Source: SB15 sp964639245
GTDB taxonomy: Bacteria; Chloroflexota; Anaerolineae; Aggregatilineales; J027
NCBI GenBank assembly: GCA_964639245.1
Contig: CAZXCU010000002.1
Location: 372,001 to 436,000 of the forward strand
DNA length: 64,000 nt
Direction: 5' to 3'
In this document: piece by piece, positions 18,601 to 25,122 of the stretch
How positions within the stretch are numbered: the first letter of the stretch is position 1
Layout of the letters: every line of letters begins with the position of its first letter
Translations under genes and position numbers: made by a program
Notes under the pieces: generated by a model
Database searches by the model: none
Seen by the model: only the letters and a program-made list of their open reading frames with translations
Told to the model about the DNA's origin: nothing

Positions 18601-21600
18601 GTTAACTGCATCGCCTTATTTTCATCTAGCTCAAGCCGGAAATCCTGGAATGAGCTAAAGGTTAAGTCCGTGCCACTCAAATTGGTCAATTGGTAGATAA
18701 TCCGCACGGCTTCCCCAACCGTGAAGATGGCATCGGTGGTGGTGGTGTCGGGGTGCGACAAATCATAAAACCCACCTATCACAATGGGGCAGGTGAGCGT
18801 AATGGTATGACCTGCCGAGGCTGTGACCTGTTGGGTATCGGATTCGCGGTTGCCCACAATCTGGGCGAAGTTGGAATAGCCTTCGGTGGTGTGTTGTCCG
18901 ATAGGTGGTAGGTTTACTTGGTAGTTTAAGGTCGCTACCCCGTTTTCACTGAGAACGAAATTGCCACCTGAGGGACTCAGGTTTGTAAAATTCGACAAGG
19001 TGGGGGGGCAGGGGCTGCCGCCGGGTATGACACAGATCGTGCCGTCCGGGGTGGGCGAAAACACATCAGAGAAAGAATCTGGTGGGAAGGTGACAGTCTG
19101 AAATGCCGATTGATTGGTGATGATGAGGGTGTAGGGCAGGACATCGGTTTTTGATGCCTGGTTTGACCCGGTTTTCAGCATCAGCAGATGGGGAACAATT
19201 TGGATTTCCAGTTCCCGAATATCGGTGATGGATTGCCCGGTGCTGGCTTCGGTGGCAATGACCGCCGCACGGAAGCGCAGGAGACCGCCTTCAACTGGCA
19301 CCCCTTCAGAGAAGGTGAAATTGCAAATCCCTGATTTGACGGAGGTGTCACCAGCCGGGATAGAAGCGATATTTGTGCCACCACCCAGCGCGGGTGCGTA
19401 GTTACAGAGTTCATATTTTGTCGTGTCAAAGCCTAAACCGGGTGGTACAGAGACCCCGTTGGTGTCATCTTCTTCCATCAGGTTCAGCACTTTGATATTT
19501 TGCAGTTCGCCACCGGTGGGTTGGTTGGCGTAGCCAAATTCAATGGGAACATCCGTATCGCCCCGTACCAGCGTGGTTGGGCCAACAAGGGCGAGATTTA
19601 AATCGCCTGTAATCAAGGGCAGGGTGATGGATTCTCGAATGACCACGTTATTCCCGCGATTATCTACCCCGCGAATGACCACCTGAATAATCAAGGGGTT
19701 GGGGTAGTTCAATCCGGTAGAAAGGGTAAAAGCACGCTGGTCAACGCGGCTTTGCAACGTGGGGAAAAGCCGTGTCGCTGTGTTGTTGGGGTCAACCCCA
19801 AAGTCAGGGTACAGCGTGCCGGGTGCGCCGGTTGTATCCGAACCATCCAGCATATCAATTTCGTTGGACTGGCTGGTACAGTTTTCGGCGGAATTGGGGC
19901 TGCTGAGGATGCAGTATGACCATTTGTTGATGGTCATGGTGGCGGGGCCGACATTGGTGGCTGCAAAGAAAATTTTATAGTCGGTGATGTCTGAAGTTCG
20001 CGGATAGAAACCCTGCAATACCTTTGCGTTGGTGGTGCGGTTGCGAACCTCAAGAGTCGTTGCAATCTGTACGTCGGTGACATCCAAGACCAAGGCTTGA
20101 CGGGCAATGAATTGGTCAGAAGGGGGTGCGCCATCGCAGTCTTCACGCGCATTGACTTCAAAAATCAGCACTAGCGGGTCGGTGGTTGAACCATCCACCA
20201 AAAATTGCGGGCGGTAGACATCCCGTTCGCCAGTTGCTTCGGGCAAGGTGGTGGCTTCGTTGTTGGGGGCTTGCACAAGCCGATCCAAAATATTATTGCC
20301 GACGGCAGGCCAATTCATCGGCAAGTCGGTTCCGATAAGGGTTTCTACCCCGGTCAGGGTGTTGAGCCGATAGAAGTTGACTTGCACGTTGCAGCGCCGT
20401 GTTGCTGAAAGATTTGTGACTACAAGGTCAAACATCAAGTTTTCGCCGCGTAACACCGTGGTATCGGCGCGGGGCTGACCGGTGGCCGGGTCAAACAGCA
20501 CAGCCTCAATCGACACATTGTTGTTGGTCAAGGGGGTGACGAGGCTCACATTGCCAAAAATAACCGAACTATCTTGGCGCGTTGCCCGCATCCGAATGTC
20601 TTGGAAAATCGGGTCACGGAACAACGGACTGCCATAGTTTGGAATGGTGTAATTAAAGTTGATTGTCCCACAACTCGAGGGCAAGAAGGGGGGCGCACTA
20701 AAATTGCTGACAATCGGTGGGTTGTCCAGATATTGCCGGACTATTGGATAGCCGGGCTGGACAAACTGGAGTGTGCCTGCGGTGCTGCCGGTATCAAAAC
20801 GGGTGGGATACCCACTTAAAAATTCTACCGAATTCAGAGTCGCTGTTCCCGTGTTGCAATATTGCAACTGGTAAGTAATGACTTCGCCGGGTTGGAAGCC
20901 ATCATTACCGGGCGGGGTGGCGGTGGTCAGCACCAATTGAAGTTCGGATTCTGCCTTCAAAATAGACGCGACATCTTGGGCGGTGATTCCGAAGTTTGTG
21001 CCAATAATTTCGGCTCGTGCTTCAACCACATTCTGGATAGGGTTGGGGTCGCTAAACAGTACCACATAGGTCAGGTTGATGCTGACCGAACAGGGAACAT
21101 TGGTACATACACCGGGTGAATCTTCGGGATTAATGGGCGGGGAGTTAAACGCAAAAGGCCCGATGAGGCTGTCGTTGAGGGTAATGGTATCTAACGCCAC
21201 TTCGCCGATGTTGGTCACCGTCACTTCATAAGTCACAGTTTCACCAACATTCACCACATTTTTAATGCGTGGTTCGCCTGTCACCGGGTCAATTTCAGGT
21301 GGCTGAACGAGGGGGCCAATGATGGTCTTGTCCACGCGAATGGCCGCCACCCCTAAGGGAATGGTTTTGTTGACATTGACCGTGTAAGTCAAAGGGGATT
21401 CGCCCGGAAAGATAGGATAGCCTGTGACCACCAGATTGGCATCCAAGACAAAATTTGCGCCTTGGTTAGGCACCAATTGACGGCGGAAGGCACAGTAAAT
21501 TTTGCTGTTCTGGACAAGATTCATGTTGGCAACCCCCGTGCCTTCTGCATCCCGCGCACCAGAAGCATAGTCAAAAAGGGTGCCGCTGGGCGTGAAGGGG

Positions 21601-22796
21601 AGGGGTACTGTGCCAAGATCCACAAAGGGGGTGTCAAAGATGCGATACCAACCCTGACCTGCGGCAGGGGCAGCGCCTGTGGTACGACATTCCGCCAATG
21701 TCCCCCCGGCATCTGACACAGTTTGGACGGCTGGATCTTTGAGGCCGGGTGCAGTCCCAAGCAGGTTGGTCAGCTCGATGACGAACCAGGCATCTTCGCC
21801 AATGCTGCGGCCTGTTTCGGGGCCAGCAATATCAATCTGGGCTGTTGCCAAAGGCCCACCCACAAGGGCTACGTAATTGTCCGGTTCTGCCGAAATTTCG
21901 GGGGTGGCACAGGGACTTCCAACACAAAATTCCAGATTAAGGGCACGGAAGTTGATGTACCCGTTGGCGGTTTCGGGAACAGTAAAATCAATCAAGGCAT
22001 AAACATCGTTGTCATCAACGTTGGACACTGTTCCAGCCGGGAGAAGCAGCCCGTCTGCGCCAATCGGTTGCCCGGTATGCCCCACAATAAAATCAGTGAC
22101 GGGCAATTCGCCGGGGTCAGAACCAAAGGCACCCGAGGCAATAATGCCGGAGCGATCCACCAGTTCATAGGATAACCCCCGAAAATAGACATTTTTGGGG
22201 GTGGCCGGACTACACGCACGCGCCGTATTGTTACGAATAAAAATCATCAGTTTGACGGTTTCGCCACGCACCAGCCGAAAGTTGGTGCTTTGGTCGCGCC
22301 GCACATCGTTTAAGGGGCCTTGTTGTCCGGGCTGACCGTAGCGCGCAAAACGGTTGTCAAATTCTGCGGTGGGGGGACTGCCGGGGGTGGGTGGGGTTGT
22401 GGGGTTTGGCCCTCCATAGGGGATTTGCCACGCACTATTCGGGTCATCTGGGTCATATGGAGGTTCTGGAAAATCGGAGTAATCATCCGGGGGGACTTGA
22501 TCGAAGGGTGAGTTCCCAATCACCGGGACAGGGGTTGTTCCCGGAACGGAGGGGTCAGGCGCATCCCCGGGCCGATACATAGCCACCAGATACCCGACTG
22601 AGCAGTCAAGCGGCCCGCGTGCGGGGGACTCTGGCCCATCGCGGCGCGGTTGCCCGATGAAATTGTCTGTATCGTCTGACGAATCAGAACGACTTGGCGC
22701 ACTGGCAGCGACAGTCCCTACACTCGGGAGTAGATTGCCTGCCAGCGAGATAATAACTAAGAATGTTTGCAACCAGCGAAACAGCTTTTGTTTCAT
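9636..22796 (-). CDS. Giant secreted DUF11-repeat protein with C-terminal sortase domain
   Basis: One open frame of 4386 aa. I start at the ATG at 22796, preceded by AGGAAGGA and followed by a clear signal peptide (MKQKLFRWLQTFLVIISLAG, cleavage near VAASA). After a Pro/Asp-rich stretch come many beta-sandwich repeats of the DUF11 type (phrases such as GETVTYEVTVTNIGE, PGDVVTYTITVENLGG, PGEPVTWTITVTNGS). Near the C-terminus two adjacent hydrophobic helices, separated by a few polar residues, form a membrane hairpin. A Thr/Pro linker and a sortase domain (about 4235-4386) follow, with His4290 in LVGHVQ, Cys4353 in LITCTNW and Arg4366 in DRLVV, the usual catalytic triad. By topology both the repeats and the sortase lie outside the membrane. 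It would be a cell-surface stalk or adhesin; self-anchoring or pilin-like assembly is inference. Confidence 0.9.
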   Translation of the reverse strand: MKQKLFRWLQTFLVIISLAGNLLPSVGTVAASAPSRSDSSDDTDNFIGQPRRDGPESPARGPLDCSVGYLVAMYRPGDAPDPSVPGTTPVPVIGNSPFDQVPPDDYSDFPEPPYDPDDPNSAWQIPYGGPNPTTPPTPGSPPTAEFDNRFARYGQPGQQGPLNDVRRDQSTNFRLVRGETVKLMIFIRNNTARACSPATPKNVYFRGLSYELVDRSGIIASGAFGSDPGELPVTDFIVGHTGQPIGADGLLLPAGTVSNVDDNDVYALIDFTVPETANGYINFRALNLEFCVGSPCATPEISAEPDNYVALVGGPLATAQIDIAGPETGRSIGEDAWFVIELTNLLGTAPGLKDPAVQTVSDAGGTLAECRTTGAAPAAGQGWYRIFDTPFVDLGTVPLPFTPSGTLFDYASGARDAEGTGVANMNLVQNSKIYCAFRRQLVPNQGANFVLDANLVVTGYPIFPGESPLTYTVNVNKTIPLGVAAIRVDKTIIGPLVQPPEIDPVTGEPRIKNVVNVGETVTYEVTVTNIGEVALDTITLNDSLIGPFAFNSPPINPEDSPGVCTNVPCSVSINLTYVVLFSDPNPIQNVVEARAEIIGTNFGITAQDVASILKAESELQLVLTTATPPGNDGFQPGEVITYQLQYCNTGTATLNSVEFLSGYPTRFDTGSTAGTLQFVQPGYPIVRQYLDNPPIVSNFSAPPFLPSSCGTINFNYTIPNYGSPLFRDPIFQDIRMRATRQDSSVIFGNVSLVTPLTNNNVSIEAVLFDPATGQPRADTTVLRGENLMFDLVVTNLSATRRCNVQVNFYRLNTLTGVETLIGTDLPMNWPAVGNNILDRLVQAPNNEATTLPEATGERDVYRPQFLVDGSTTDPLVLIFEVNAREDCDGAPPSDQFIARQALVLDVTDVQIATTLEVRNRTTNAKVLQGFYPRTSDITDYKIFFAATNVGPATMTINKWSYCILSSPNSAENCTSQSNEIDMLDGSDTTGAPGTLYPDFGVDPNNTATRLFPTLQSRVDQRAFTLSTGLNYPNPLIIQVVIRGVDNRGNNVVIRESITLPLITGDLNLALVGPTTLVRGDTDVPIEFGYANQPTGGELQNIKVLNLMEEDDTNGVSVPPGLGFDTTKYELCNYAPALGGGTNIASIPAGDTSVKSGICNFTFSEGVPVEGGLLRFRAAVIATEASTGQSITDIRELEIQIVPHLLMLKTGSNQASKTDVLPYTLIITNQSAFQTVTFPPDSFSDVFSPTPDGTICVIPGGSPCPPTLSNFTNLSPSGGNFVLSENGVATLNYQVNLPPIGQHTTEGYSNFAQIVGNRESDTQQVTASAGHTITLTCPIVIGGFYDLSHPDTTTTDAIFTVGEAVRIIYQLTNLSGTDLTFSSFQDFRLELDENKAMQLTDITWPTPTVGLVPAGGTLSYSYTLKIRPTDYLELVGEGEAPATPNNGNRGQPILGNPTAKWRIYYETQLSDPPGSKACYDSDPAHFWVQPQDVINPVQIDKTADRGLGFTGQIVNYSVSIYNVSEQVDIFVTNVDDSLLGGNIAMAFPGGTGISGTLPLDLPSSLPTTVNSQGPLARAVVESDPKELVNTATVNFRAAPGGPTWLYTAFEDGKIMSNSDFVRLLTETPLKLNKQVLVPTNGIAARGATVEYLITLINDSAFPVINTSLTDSRLAIPACNPPTLVEPRCLNNADDFTMNPGSAISLILSYVIPTDPDIEPGPSVSNTATAVGTLVTDSGSFALPQITATASVSLTAPALTIVPSIYAPGDTTCSLQKLVDITTPVDRDRNNDGIPEATVIEQLYYRFDIFVGGGKTFRDIQITANLQNGDATLTNNAQIALENHPNIGLNTSLADNINNPPEVPEMTLCIPYTIQQREPDPLTLIASLEGNDGTSNNISIADPLPVDVGDPNVFISKTTDRIVAFPGQEVTYTILIENKSGFPLEINDVYDERLGGQLFEGDPPVPLNFWKTGSPGGPLSTSIDFTAPNQATDGGIGWAWPSTVGRLEAGESVTYIYKKTILTTDPDPLLNRAGVLVTVKRPIAEGGDVQASDETINSLAITNSQLRVTKSVVPTATILGSTVQYTVSVANIGEEPVYDIRLFDDRYELQYAGATKPATPLELFDGVNGVQIIGGDDCNVPGQLNDLGPLGASFPCSGDPIIATYTLPTPPACVRWNGSACDPFDTPNADLLFIDPFINTAVATGKIEDPNAPGSFIDLLPPGSDSAIVDLINPGLRIEKTSEVGGASIGSDVTYTVRIINTGDVYVRINEVIDVPDANIPQGSTTTTQLPITSLTFEDCPVPDTVQTNPSGETNLQGTQLVPFSVGGIGGDPANTPIEIDNTAILLPGCSALATIRVQVPNPFPNNEYVNVVQVNGVDGTGEAVTDLSSATIDIRSAGIDITKRAWSCDTAPDGINTPPVIGGTQCTINTGLASAQQLTVQDEGRFVYYELTLVNSGTDAFNRLIIRDEMLVNDTPMVTPGQPNGVQYIAWNWRTNAPQLYDWVNGVLTLTDQTPNAATSYTAGNYPADWGDGPFGPDDLATLDKDESAVFEPGELFERPDPGPVNIPVITYRHTLELPRDESERITGGTEPIINYINRATVTGSADGVTPITNSSDYLLRVRPAQLRVELEGCVDEDNNPATPHDWNGPCNDIAQVEDALGLPQPAYIWYRTTLTNSSDTISMQDITVTDTVRGSIPSTDLCWDSNPGGSWTTQGILPPNSAVICTYVRDDSFTPLTTSDDPYINTVTANFTIGGASPGNPGTDSATIRITRGALLLSLNECTDVIQRPGGTVLRLNVQVENINPTSPITNLEIYVPDINTGQPTLVQAPPAPTSLNGGQQANIVDVLEIEVPIIGPATNEYTVSAFGQFLGNAVTSTATCTVQRVNGDLAVTKEVINPATGNAIAQPGDVVTYTITVENLGGLTITDLVVTDPRLPAANPAWPTELQGGQSVSRTFDYTVPAGEDPILNTVTVQGTAGVTQLNAQDEAQLTIADGDIVVTASANPSPVFAGSSTTLSYELCNLSSTLNYEISDFSAAIVGLVNPVTSPITDAQNNPITVPFVLNGLQCLNVIQVVPTNADDTGATLRSTIYAEGQDTSCAPGCANTVSDSQNIEVLVIDPNAAIVVQIDANRPTVTNGDQVFFTVTVTNLHPTNSVRLDTIDDTLDLFDGSTAFVNQTLLGGQSISYTHLIAYDFTGTPDPLTNQVTVDYTVLSSGLIGDASDDISIPVVSQPGATLIVQIVAPQTSTPGAELTYRYDVTNIGTSTVSDGYIDSTAITPPPGCTTITPNDWAAGGAANLIPSMPIGMTRSATIVCDVSPAFPINTDLIHTVEVYRTGAAPTLQDNDTRNVRIVPPLEIAVEQVNVAVPGGFAYFRYTLENIGPTVLSDVTLEFASTDLTTCDSAQTSSATTWTTNPFGTDTALNLFTTGQTFAEAETLVATIACFVPVTFLDANPPTIPAPLLERTFTHSGDVAISSVVQDSASVQARVIQPIEFTLQPQNTPSTVTERTQGALAPTFLRAEDTTRLVIRLRNVGPPGFSAEGVNYSLNFADEGAAVPGSTLFCLQQTVITSWGGAFANRLENPGDYIDIVCDYRPLKADAGRFKIFTASVTHDVNGAAITVPVLPNPLMRALVEYLELVVTLQGTPNTQNSGESRVDDGDTVQYTLTLRNNSSASVSLSNFVLTQSIVDLDTGLTVDGSSNFLTPGNPVHTLTDLWNANTNANGARCPDPLAPGQQCVISGAVPLHLIQTTDMNHVVVGGDPNRYEVRVVVEARSQTGSGLTATGTGAWKTIVQRPVVRIGGPNTSTNKDQAGNTWIYVPSYITLNPNPGQVGKPIQISVQIENAGFKNLFTPRMTGQISLLPTASADGYALTGVRAYQTPPTNLNFTITPTTLRRGEITTATATWNVEGITAPTTVYLRLNFQADVEGSYPDYNFVTPPISIPIVADPTARTTTADGTALDPNATEPLVTKTASVESAQPGEPVTWTITVTNGSTAIMPNVTLVDAVPGDLELISASTTAGASIVTGNLVDVTIGDLDPGEAATLTINTNIALTASVPGIITNTAVAQREGGTQVSAEASVGVGTTSDANPATGIGLTYSTPPVFQSTGWAKRLPFLLAISSVFVFMMLLNVSLTNRQRLILAVLAIGVVALLIGGLLLISSGEGDEEAPPTDGTPVDEAQIFPTATPLPSETPILESPTPEPTVPPDALATIQAFPPTATPYILPTQAGPRRLSIPALNYSIPVPIVELPLINQEWDVSNLGHNIGWLDKTTWFDPAWGNTVLVGHVQLSNTEPGPFENLDTLVPGDDIYVYEGDLVREFKVTEIFIAGAGETEVTHPTTDPILTLITCTNWIDSRGIFADRLVVKAVPAESYQVETADSGS

Positions 22797-22853
22797 ATGG
22801 TCGTCGTCCTTCCTAAAAAATGGTTGGGCAGCAGATTCATCTTCTTCTCCCGT

Positions 22854-22859
22854 ATTATA
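22854..22859 (-). promoter_or_regulatory. Candidate -10 element for the giant surface-protein gene
   Basis: The minus strand reads TATAAT here, about 57 nt before the start codon. I do not see a convincing -35 hexamer at the right distance, so an activator or an extended element may be needed. Supported only by the match and its position. Confidence 0.35.
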
Positions 22860-23018
22860 CCGTAGGTACGCCTGAAACATTTGTCTTGACCTCTTATTGG
22901 ATAGCGGGTTGGGATAAGGTTTCTGGCAGAATTTGTTATCATTTATATACAATTGTGTGATTGGTGTGAAAATAACGTTAAAAAGCCCTTGTTTGCAGTC
23001 GGAAATTAAAATAAAAAA

Positions 23019-23046
23019 TCCCCATTACAAGATTTTGTGATGGGGA
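23019..23046 (-). terminator. Terminator after the ABC exporter operon
   Basis: The arms TCCCCAT and ATGGGGA are separated by about 14 nt that include further partial pairing. On the minus strand the stem is followed by TTTTTTATTTT. It stands about 30 bp after the stop codon of the second ABC gene and isolates it from the giant gene downstream. Confidence 0.85.
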
Positions 23047-23076
23047 AAATTACTGCGAAGCCAGAGGAAAATTCCG

Positions 23077-24849
23077 CTAGGCAGCGTAGGTCATCGAGTA
23101 CAGGTGGAAGTATGCCCCTTTTTGGCGCAGCAGTTCTTGATGGTTGCCCATTTCAATAATTTTACCGTGTTCCATCACCACGATGAGGTCGGCGGCAGTG
23201 ATGGTACTCAGGCGGTGGGCAATTACAAAACTGGTGCGTCCCTTGAGCAATTTTTTCAATGCCTGTTGAATCACCTGTTCGGTACGGGTGTCGATACTGC
23301 TGGTGGCTTCATCCAGAATCAAAATCCGTGGGTCAGCCAGCAACGCCCGTGCAAAGGAAAGCAGTTGACGTTCCCCCACCGACAACGATACCCCGCCCTC
23401 AGCAACCAGCGAGTCATAGCCTTTTTCCAGCGCCATAATAAAATCGTGTGCGCCCACCGCTTTGGCAGCTTCAATAACCTGTTCATCAGAGGCCGTGAGT
23501 TTGCCATAGCGAATGTTTTCAGTAATTGTTCCGGCAAAGAGGAAAGGCTGCTGCAACACCACCCCCATCTGACTGCGTAAACTATCCAGTGTGACATCGC
23601 GCAAATCGTGACCATCCACCAGCACCCGCCCGCCGGTGGGGTCATAGAAACGGCTGACCAATTTGACCATGCTGGTTTTGCCCGCGCCGGTATGTCCCAC
23701 AAAAGCAACGGTTGATCCCGCCGGAACGTTTAAATGGATATGTGTCAATGCCTCGTAATCATCCTGCGAGTAGGAGAGAGAGACATCCTCAAAATGAACA
23801 TGACCCTGAATCTGGGGGAGGGGAGCCGCATTTTCTTTATCTTTAATGGTGATGGGTTGGTCAAGCAGCCAGAAGATTTTTTCGCCTGCCGCCATGGTTG
23901 CCTGAAACGTGTTGTAGCGCGTGGCAATCTGGCGAATCGGGAAGAAGAACTGCTCCACATACAGCACAAAGGTAATCAGATTCCCTACGCTGATGTCTCT
24001 ATCCAGCACCAGCAGCCCTCCCAGATAAATCAATGCCCCTGTTGCCACCCCGCCTACCAGATCAATGCTGGGGAAAAAAAAGGAGGCCACGCGGGTGGCT
24101 TCTAAGTTTGCGTCAAGGTTGCCATGATTAATCTGATTTTTGAAGCGGTTCAAATTGTACTGTTCGCGGGCATAGGCTTTGACCACACGAATCCCGTTAA
24201 TATTTTCCGCGAGTTCGGCGTTGACATCCGTATTGGTTTCGCGGACTTTGATATAGGCTTGACGGGCATAAATCCGCCAGTAGTTCGCCATGATGCTCAA
24301 AAGGACGACCACCGCAATGGAAATGCCTGTCAGCTGCACATCAATCAACAGCATCATGAAAATCATACCCAGCACAATGAAAATATCGCGGATTGCGCCC
24401 ACCGCCGCAAAAGAAATCGCTTCCCGCAGTACATTCACATCCCCGATAATCCGGGCGATGATACGCCCTGTTTCGTAGGTGCTGAAAAAGGCCAACGGCA
24501 AACGCTGGACATGGGCGAACATTTCATCGCGCAAGGTCTGGATGATGCCTTGCCCCGCCATCGCCATAATGTAAATTTGTAGGCGTAACCCCACAAAACC
24601 TAGTCCTTGCAAAATCAAATAACCGATGGCGGCATAGATGACGCGGTTAAAATCATCTTTTCGCAGCCCTTCATCCACCGCCACGCCAATCATGGGCGGG
24701 CCAGCCACGGTTGCAATCACCGCCAATGCCATGCCAATCAGCGAGAGAATGATATTTTTTTTGTAGGGTCGGAGGTATCCGCCCAAGCGTTTGGTGACTT
24801 CCCAGTCAAAGGCTTTGCCTTTTTCGGCTGCTGCGCCCTGTAATGCCAT
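23077..24849 (-). CDS. ABC exporter half-transporter with canonical catalytic site and degenerate signature
   Basis: Type IV ABC exporter subunit of 590 aa: six membrane helices, then one nucleotide-binding domain. The start is the ATG at 24849 with GAAGGA upstream; the longer in-frame extension is unsupported. The ATPase has Walker A GHTGAGKT, Q-loop LQQPF, Walker B ILILDEATSSID with the catalytic Glu, and H-loop IAHRLST. Its signature reads LSVGERQ instead of LSGGQ. The next gene upstream encodes a partner with the opposite pattern of intact and altered motifs, so the two should form a heterodimer with one working ATP site. Substrate unknown; lipids, drugs or peptides are all possible. Confidence 0.92.
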   Translation of the reverse strand: MALQGAAAEKGKAFDWEVTKRLGGYLRPYKKNIILSLIGMALAVIATVAGPPMIGVAVDEGLRKDDFNRVIYAAIGYLILQGLGFVGLRLQIYIMAMAGQGIIQTLRDEMFAHVQRLPLAFFSTYETGRIIARIIGDVNVLREAISFAAVGAIRDIFIVLGMIFMMLLIDVQLTGISIAVVVLLSIMANYWRIYARQAYIKVRETNTDVNAELAENINGIRVVKAYAREQYNLNRFKNQINHGNLDANLEATRVASFFFPSIDLVGGVATGALIYLGGLLVLDRDISVGNLITFVLYVEQFFFPIRQIATRYNTFQATMAAGEKIFWLLDQPITIKDKENAAPLPQIQGHVHFEDVSLSYSQDDYEALTHIHLNVPAGSTVAFVGHTGAGKTSMVKLVSRFYDPTGGRVLVDGHDLRDVTLDSLRSQMGVVLQQPFLFAGTITENIRYGKLTASDEQVIEAAKAVGAHDFIMALEKGYDSLVAEGGVSLSVGERQLLSFARALLADPRILILDEATSSIDTRTEQVIQQALKKLLKGRTSFVIAHRLSTITAADLIVVMEHGKIIEMGNHQELLRQKGAYFHLYSMTYAA

Positions 24850-24957
24850 CACGAATCCTTCGTTTTCAGTTATTTGTCGTTGCTTCGTGGTTATAAGAAT
24901 CTGCGGACAACACAGATGCAGTTTAATAAAATAGGATGGATATGATATGGGTAAAAT

Positions 24958-25102
24958 GGACGGCATCTATGCCGTCCCTACAGTACACACCCCGTAGGGA
25001 CGCGATCTCTACGAGTCGCGTCCGCCTTGCATATCCGTATTTAAAAGTGAAGCTGCATTATGCTGTCCCTACAAAAGTTGCCATAGGGATGCGATATATC
25101 GC
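24958..25102. repeat. Cluster of three small palindromic repeats
   Basis: Three short palindromes lie in the 273-bp gap between the two ABC genes. They are GGACGGCAT...ATGCCGTCC at 24958-24977, GGACGCGA with TCGCGTCC at 24998-25023, and GCGATATATCGC at 25091-25102. Each is near the phrase TAGGGA or CCCTA. A closely related copy occurs at 54176-54195 and a partial one near 51125. They are probably dispersed REP-like elements and could modulate the ratio of the two subunits. Confidence 0.7.
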
Positions 25103-25122
25103 GCCCGCTAAAATCCTAACCA

